From Cynocephalus volans (Eukaryota > Chordata > Mammalia > Dermoptera > Cynocephalidae), in the NCBI RefSeq assembly GCF_027409185.1, contig NC_084463.1, positions 156,724,369 through 156,788,368 on the forward strand: DNA of 64,000 nucleotides, in the 5' to 3' direction. The position numbers were made by a program, and so were the translations under genes. This document shows, piece after piece, positions 59,301-64,000 of this stretch (the stretch's first letter is position 1; every line of letters starts with the position of its first letter). Under the pieces are notes generated by a model that was given only the letters and a program-made list of their open reading frames with translations, made no database searches and had not been told where the DNA came from.

Positions 59301-60939
59301 GAGGACACTCAGGGAGGAACCTTCGGGAGGGTCTCATCCAATCCCCTCATTTTCAGATGAAGAAACGGAGGCCCAAGGGGGAAAGGACTGACCCCAGTCT
59401 CTCCTGGCATCTGGCCCCGTGCTCAGCCACTATCCTGCTTCTTTTAAAGAACAGACCCTCGTTGGGCACCAGCCGTGTGCGGCACCCTGCCTGCCCCGTC
59501 CCTACCTTGCCGATGACATCATTGCGGCTGAGCTTGTCCTTGTCCATAACAGTGATAACGATGGTCGTCTCCCTCAGCTTCTCTGTGGGGATATCGAAGG
59601 CGAAGGACTCATTGAAGATGGGGTTCAAGTTCCTCTTCATTGTCACCGTCTTCTTTTTCTCCACCCGCTTGTCCTTGTACATCAGCCACACCTTCACGTA
59701 GGGGTCTGGGGCAGGAACAGGGAAAGGGTTGGAAGGACAGTGTGTGTGGGGGGGGACTTCCTAGGCTCCCTTTCCCCTTCCAGATATGGCAGCTGAGGCA
59801 GGAGGGGCTCTATGCTTTCCGCAGAGGGTGAGAAAGACCCAAGCAAGAACAAGAGGGATCTGGGGGAGTCTGCGGTTGGTCCTTAGCCATCACCTACAGC
59901 CCCAAGAGGCCAGGTCTTGCCCAAAGTCACAGAGAAGTAGTGTTGGAGCTGGGGCTAGAACCCAGGGGTCCCCACAATTCCCTTTCTTCCGGATTCTGAG
60001 AAGGACAGAGTCCAAGATGATGCTGACCCTGGGGGTGCTCCAAAGGGGGCCACCAAGGTCTCTAGGGTAGAGGAGTTGGGACCAGGGGTCAGTGTGCATG
60101 GGCTCAGGGGTGAGGGCCACAGCACAGACTCTGCTGTCCACATCCAGCATGACCCACATGTCCCTAGAACCTCCCCAGCCCACCCGTCCTCTGCTGTGAG
60201 GAGCCCAGCACCTGATGTGCCCCCGATGTCCATGGCTTTGAGGTTCCGGGCTTTGATGATGTTCACGATGATGGAGTTGGCAGAGGGGTTGTAGCAGAGA
60301 GACAAGAGCAGCTCCCCTCGGCTCCCCTGGGTGGGACAATGGGAGGGGTGAGGCAGGTCACAGGGAGGGGCATGGGGCTGCTCCCCTCAGCTCCCTTGAA
60401 AGGGACCATAGGAGGGGTGTGGGGACCAGGGAGAGGAAAGCCTGAAGACTCTCCAGTTGGCCTACCTGCCACCAGGTACCCTCTGTGTGACCTGGGTGTT
60501 TACCTGTTCCCTCTGTCTGTCATCTCTGTCACACTGTCTCCCCTCACCTAGCTGGTCTGTGCACCACACCCCCACCCAGGGCCCCTGCTCCCTGAACAGA
60601 GCCCCAGTTTCTTTCTCACAACTCAGATGAATGCTCCAAGTACCAGGCACTGGCACTCAGACCACCCATGGGAGCTCCTGACACTCCTGAGGCTGACAAG
60701 CGACAAGGCCCAGACCTGCCAGCCCTGACCCGCCAGCCCCTCCAGCCAGAGAATGCCAGGGGGCCTTACACTCCCATCGCTGCATGGCTTCAGATCCTTC
60801 CAGAAGGTCTGCATCTGGGTCAGGTCCACCTTGTTGAGGGGGATGGACACCTCCCCGATGGGGTCATTGCGGCTGAAGCGGTCATAGTCCAGGACCTGGA
60901 GGTAGAGGACCCTCTGCACCACCTTCTCATAGGGAAAAC
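56221..60939 (-). CDS. SYT7: SYT7, synaptotagmin-7, last four coding exons
   Basis: Minus-strand exons 60770-60939, 60212-60326, 59506-59705 and 56221-56325 join in phase to give 195 whole codons plus a split glycine at the upstream edge, ending WHQLKA and a stop. All junctions are GT-AG. They encode the second half of C2A and all of C2B of this calcium sensor for exocytosis, lysosomal fusion and asynchronous transmitter release. C2A keeps the loop aspartates in [10 protein letters not shown]2B keeps [11 protein letters not shown] and [11 protein letters not shown], the calcium-binding loops, and the polybasic KDKRVEKKK strand. The exons for the transmembrane segment, linker and start of C2A are not here and should lie above 64000; the upstream intron is over 3 kb. 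Identity is very secure. Confidence 0.97.
56385..56400 (+). promoter_or_regulatory. CTCF-like motif, plus orientation
   Basis: CCAGCAGGGGGCGACA matches the CTCF core at about 13 of 16 positions by eye. It lies 60 bases upstream of the last SYT7 coding exon's acceptor and points away from the CTCF-like motif at 54686. Confidence 0.55.
56680..56920 (-). repeat. MIR SINE relic
   Basis: Reverse MIR: 'attacgacatgccaggcact', 'tattattatctccatttttc', 'agatgaggaaactaaggtac'. Confidence 0.85.
57085..57440 (+). repeat. L1 3' end in a SYT7 intron
   Basis: Old L1M tail: 'atgttggttccttaagctgt', 'aaatgtaccgtagtaatgtg', 'acgggaactctctgcactat', 'ttttctgtaaatctaaattt', ending 'caaataaaaagt'. Antisense to SYT7. 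Confidence 0.85.
58410..58625 (-). repeat. MIR SINE relic
   Basis: Reverse MIR: 'accaagtactatgctaagca', 'ctcccagcacactgtgaggt', 'gaggttacagctgttaagag'. Confidence 0.75.
58727..58890 (+). repeat. tRNA-Ile-like SINE dimer in a SYT7 intron
   Basis: Forward dimer (antisense to SYT7). The perfect 16-bp duplication 'aatatgtgataagaag' lies at 58711-58726 and 58891-58906. Confidence 0.95.
58950..59110 (-). repeat. MIR SINE fragment
   Basis: Reverse MIR: 'ttttatagataaggacattg', 'agtgacttgcccagagtcac'. Confidence 0.75.
59506..59705 (-). CDS. SYT7: SYT7 coding exon, C2B middle
   Basis: 66 whole codons from [18 protein letters not shown] to [15 protein letters not shown]: the C2B polybasic strand and calcium loop 3. 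Phase 1 in, phase 0 out; donor GGCAAG|GTAGGG. Confidence 0.97.
60212..60326 (-). CDS. SYT7: SYT7 coding exon, C2B start
   Basis: 38 codons, [13 protein letters not shown] to KAMDIGGTS: the first strands and loop 1 of C2B. The next residue, aspartate, is split across the intron (G|AC). Confidence 0.97.
60770..60939 (-). CDS. SYT7: SYT7 coding exon, C2A second half
   Basis: 56 whole codons from FPYEKVVQR to DLKPCSDGS, with the loop-3 aspartates in DYDRFSRND. The first two bases complete a glycine codon begun in an exon outside the window. Confidence 0.97.
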
Positions 60940-61629
60940 CTGGGGGACAGACAAGCACAGGTGGTCAGCGGGAGAGGGGGGCCCTACAGGGCCCGGGAAG
61001 GAAGGAAGGCCCTGAGAGGACGAGGAGTCTGGCCTTGTGCCCTGTTGCTGCCACCCCACCTAGGCCAGCAGGCAACACCCAATTGCAATCAGACCTCACT
61101 GAAGTGCCAGCAAGAACTGTCATCGTTTCACGTGAAGCCCTCAATAATTCTCCACAGAGATGGCATCTTGTCCACTTTACAGATGAGGAAACTGAGGCTC
61201 AGATGGCTTCAATTACTTGCCCAAAGTCCCACAGCTAATATAGAGCAGAACTGGGACCATCCATTCATGGACTCATCCTGTGTCCATCTCGGTGGCTGGG
61301 CAGTGGCCCCCTTGCTCTCTGGGCAGCCACTGCCAATCGTCCTGAGACAAGCGTGGGCAAGTGGCTGTGCCTGAGGTGGCCACGGCTGCCAGAAAGCAGC
61401 CCTGGGAGGATTCAGGGCGGAGGGAAACGGCAAAGGCGTAGAAACAGGAGTGGACGAGGGTCCCAGGACCCCACCTTTCCCCTTCACCTCCTTCCGATGC
61501 ACCAGCCTGTCCTGTTCCTCCTGCAGCAGCTCCCCCTCCACTGCCACCTCCCTGGTCCAAGCCACCGGCACCTCTTGCACAGACAGCCCTCCCCACTTCC
61601 ACGCTCTCTTCTACAGTCCATTCTCAACA

Positions 61630-62170
61630 GAGCTGCCAGAGCGATCTTTAAAAATAGAAATCACATCATGACACTCTCCTGCTTAAAGCCTTTCAATGGT
61701 TCTCCGTGCACTTAGAATAAAAGCCGGCACTCTACCTTGGCTTCCAGTCCTTCCACAATCTGGCTTGGCTGTCCTCTCCCTACTTGTCTTGTGAACGCTG
61801 TTCACTCAGTGACTGGGTTCCAGCCACACCAGCCTCCTTCCTGGCCCTTTGATGCCCCGGCTCTTCCTGCCTCAGGGCCTGGCACGTGCTGGCCCCCAAC
61901 ATGCCCCACTCCCCACTTATTCTCACCTTTCAGGTCTCTGCTTTCTTTCCTGACTTCCCTGATGGGGTGGGATCCCCTGTTCTATGCTCTAGTGAATCCC
62001 AAGCTATGATAGAGATTGATCCATTTCCTTGGTTACTGTCTGACCTCCCACTGGGCTAGGATTTCCAGGAAGCCATCTCTATTATCAACCGCTGGATCCC
62101 AGTGTCTAACACAGTTTCTGGCATGTGGCAGGACTCAGTAAATATTTGTTAAGTGAATAAATCATTGAAC
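61630..62170 (+). repeat. L2 LINE 3' end in a SYT7 intron
   Basis: Long L2 3' text: 'aatcacatcatgacactctc', 'cagggcctggcacgtgctgg', 'cacctttcaggtctctgctt', 'cagtaaatatttgttaagtg'. Antisense to SYT7. Confidence 0.85.
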
Positions 62171-63429
62171 GAATGAAAAGATGCCAGTGAAGGGGTCTGA
62201 TGGAGCAGCAGGAATGTGCTGAGGTGGACTAAGGTCAGAGGGAGGCCAGGGACAGTCTGAAGCTGGAGTCATCGGGAGGTGCTGGGGCCACAGGCCAGCC
62301 TGGAGGTGATGAGATCCTAAACCTGGGTGTCAGCAGGGAGGAGATGACACCTAATGCTTCAGCCTGACAGGTGGAGAAGAGGAAGGGAAGAGCTCCTGAG
62401 GATTGTGGTACCTTCACCCAGAGATGCTGGAAACACAGAGCAGCCCCTGCCAGGAGCAGGTGAGCTGGAAGAGGAGATCCTCAGAACTCGTTCAGGATCC
62501 CTTTCCTCATACTGAGGGAAAAGCTGTGTCTTGCTCATCTGAGTCCCCCAGGGACCTTGCTCAGGTGACTCTTGGCATCCATTCAGGTGAAGCGCATGAG
62601 AACAAGAGTGCTGGGAATGCTGGAGTCCCCAAGAGGTCCCTGCACCTGAGTCAGCTCTCTTCAACATCAGAGGAGCCAGTCTCCTATCTGGACAACTCTT
62701 ACTCATCCATCAGAACCCATCCTGAGTGACCCCTCTTCCGGGAAAGTTTCTTCAGTACCACCAAGGGGAGCTCATACTGGGTTCCCACAGCACCTGTCAT
62801 GCTGTGTATGGCTTAGTTATCTGCACATCGATGTCCTCCATTAGTCCAGGAGGGCCATAACATTGCTTCATTCTTTTCTGCACGCCCAGTACCCAGGAGA
62901 GTGCCCAGCTCCGAGCTGATGCTGGCTCAATGTTTGCAGAAGGGACCTGGGGATTGGGGCCTCTCGCTGGTTGTGCCACCTCTAAACTGGCCCCCATGCT
63001 GACCTGGGAAGGAGGGGGTCCAGAAACACATGGGTGTCCGCTGCTCACCCGCCATGACTTATTTAGTGGGTGAGCTGGATGTCACCTTGCAGAACGGGTG
63101 GGGTGCTGAGCATGTGGGGCGCTAGATGGAGAAGTCTCTAGGGTGCACGCTGAAGGTTCTAGAAAGCCAGGGTACCAGGCAGTTGGAATCACAGGATTTA
63201 TTCTCACTGGTTGAACTGAGCTGCCAGGAAAGGGTTATCACTGCTCTAAGTGGGGTTCTGGCACCCAAACGCCCAGGGAGAGAAATTGCCCCCTAATTAC
63301 ATGCCCAGCTTCCTGGTTACCTTGAATCCTCAGAGATAAGAGATAAAAACGGGCCTTCAAGGACATTTGTTCCTGTCCCATGCAGGGGAGGGGTCAGAGA
63401 ACAGCAACAGACAGACTGTGTTTAACAAA

Positions 63430-63640
63430 CTGGTATCCAGCATTTTCTGGGTGTCAGGCACTGTTTTAGGTGATTTTACAATGTACTAATTTGTTTAATC
63501 CTCACAATCACAATCTCTATTTTATCGATGAGGAAACCAAGGCAGAGAGGCTCAGGAACTCGCCCAAGTTCACACACCCAGTAAGTGGCAGAGCTGGGAT
63601 TCAAATGCAGGCAGCCCATGCTCTTAACCACTATCCTCTG
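63430..63640 (-). repeat. MIR SINE relic
   Basis: Reverse MIR: 'gtgtcaggcactgttttagg', 'ctatttttatcgatgagg'-like core, 'cccagtaagtggcagagctg', 'gctcttaaccactatcctct'. Confidence 0.85.
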
Positions 63641-63839
63641 GTTGTCCCGGGGTGCTCCACCGCTGACTCCTATGGGTGCCTCCCTGCCTCCTGCCCTCCT
63701 CAGGAGGAGTACTGTGTCTGGGCTGAAACCCCAGGCGGTGACCCAGCTTTCCCCCTCAGCCTCTGGCTGTGAGGCTGGTTCCACTGGGATCCTGTGACCT
63801 GATCCCAGCTAGACGCAAGACGTATCAGGTTAACCAGAC

Positions 63840-63965
63840 CAAGACCTGTGCCTGCGCATGCGTGTGCATGTCTGTACGTGTGCGCACATGCAGGTGTGCA
63901 CACGTGTGTCTGCTTCCATGTGAGCTGGTGCATTTGTGTGCCTGTGGGTATGTGTTGGCACATGC
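63840..63965. repeat. TG/CA-rich alternating low-complexity tract
   Basis: An irregular purine-pyrimidine alternating run such as 'gcgcatgcgtgtgcatgtc', a composition that can adopt Z-DNA. Confidence 0.6.
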
Positions 63966-64000
63966 ATCTGCACAGGTGGCTACTGTGTGCGGTTGGGTGA

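Larger units (their letters stand above)
60940..64000 (-). other. SYT7: SYT7 intron, 3' part, running off the window
   Basis: No further SYT7 exon is visible on the minus strand. It contains a MIR fragment (61140-61250), an L2 end, a MIR (63430-63640) and a TG-rich low-complexity end (63840-63965). I recognise nothing specific in 62180-63400. Confidence 0.7.

Noticed and set aside
61209-61602. Possible extra SYT7 exon on the minus strand
   Set aside because: The frames lack any C2-domain text and have no matching splice-site pair; the preceding C2A exon must lie beyond the window.

Overview
This window is nuclear DNA from a placental mammal. The genes are split by GT-AG introns, and the spacers are full of mammalian repeats: MIR and L2 relics, L1 fragments, MaLR-type LTRs, a Tigger transposon and one endogenous-retrovirus 3' end. 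No Alu was found. The dominant young repeat is a tRNA-Ile-like SINE, often a head-to-tail dimer; at least 19 copies are listed and seven have clear target-site duplications. As I remember it, this matches the CYN family of colugos (Dermoptera), so a colugo is my best guess. That is an inference from repeat type, not a database match.

Three protein genes are supported. They lie in the same order and orientation as SAXO4/PPP1R32, LRRC10B and SYT7 on human chromosome 11q12. (1) SAXO4 (PPP1R32, C11orf66, IIIG9), plus strand: noncoding first exon ending at 24944, 12 coding exons from 25475 to 33087, a small 3'UTR intron and a poly(A) signal at 33421. All splice sites and phases close to give 424 residues. 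(2) LRRC10B, plus strand: a single-exon 292-residue leucine-rich-repeat protein at 47073-47951 in a strong CpG island. (3) SYT7, minus strand: the last four coding exons (60939 down to 56221) encode the end of C2A and all of C2B of synaptotagmin-7. Its upstream exons lie beyond base 64000, and its 3'UTR runs down to about 53.2 kb or further.

Layout: 1-24.6 kb is gene-free and repeat-rich. It includes an L1-in-L1-plus-SINE nest at 6.1-7.8 kb, MaLR LTRs at 9.5 and 14.4 kb, and an ERV 3' portion at about 16.6-20.1 kb. 24.8-33.4 kb is SAXO4. 33.4-46.3 kb is intergenic, with a terminal-inverted-repeat element at 40.6-41.2 kb and a homeodomain-site-rich candidate regulatory block at 44.65 kb. 46.3-48 kb is the LRRC10B island and gene. 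51-64 kb is SYT7.

The most useful observations are four. A SINE inserted at the SAXO4 exon 9 boundary has duplicated the 5' splice site within its 17-bp target-site duplication. A near-perfect RFX X-box sits at the SAXO4 promoter, with a weaker one at the LRRC10B promoter, which suggests shared ciliary regulation. Two strong CTCF-like motifs point away from each other in the SYT7 3' region. A tandem NAG acceptor at SAXO4 exon 2 could add one alanine. I saw no evidence for a wholly new gene system.
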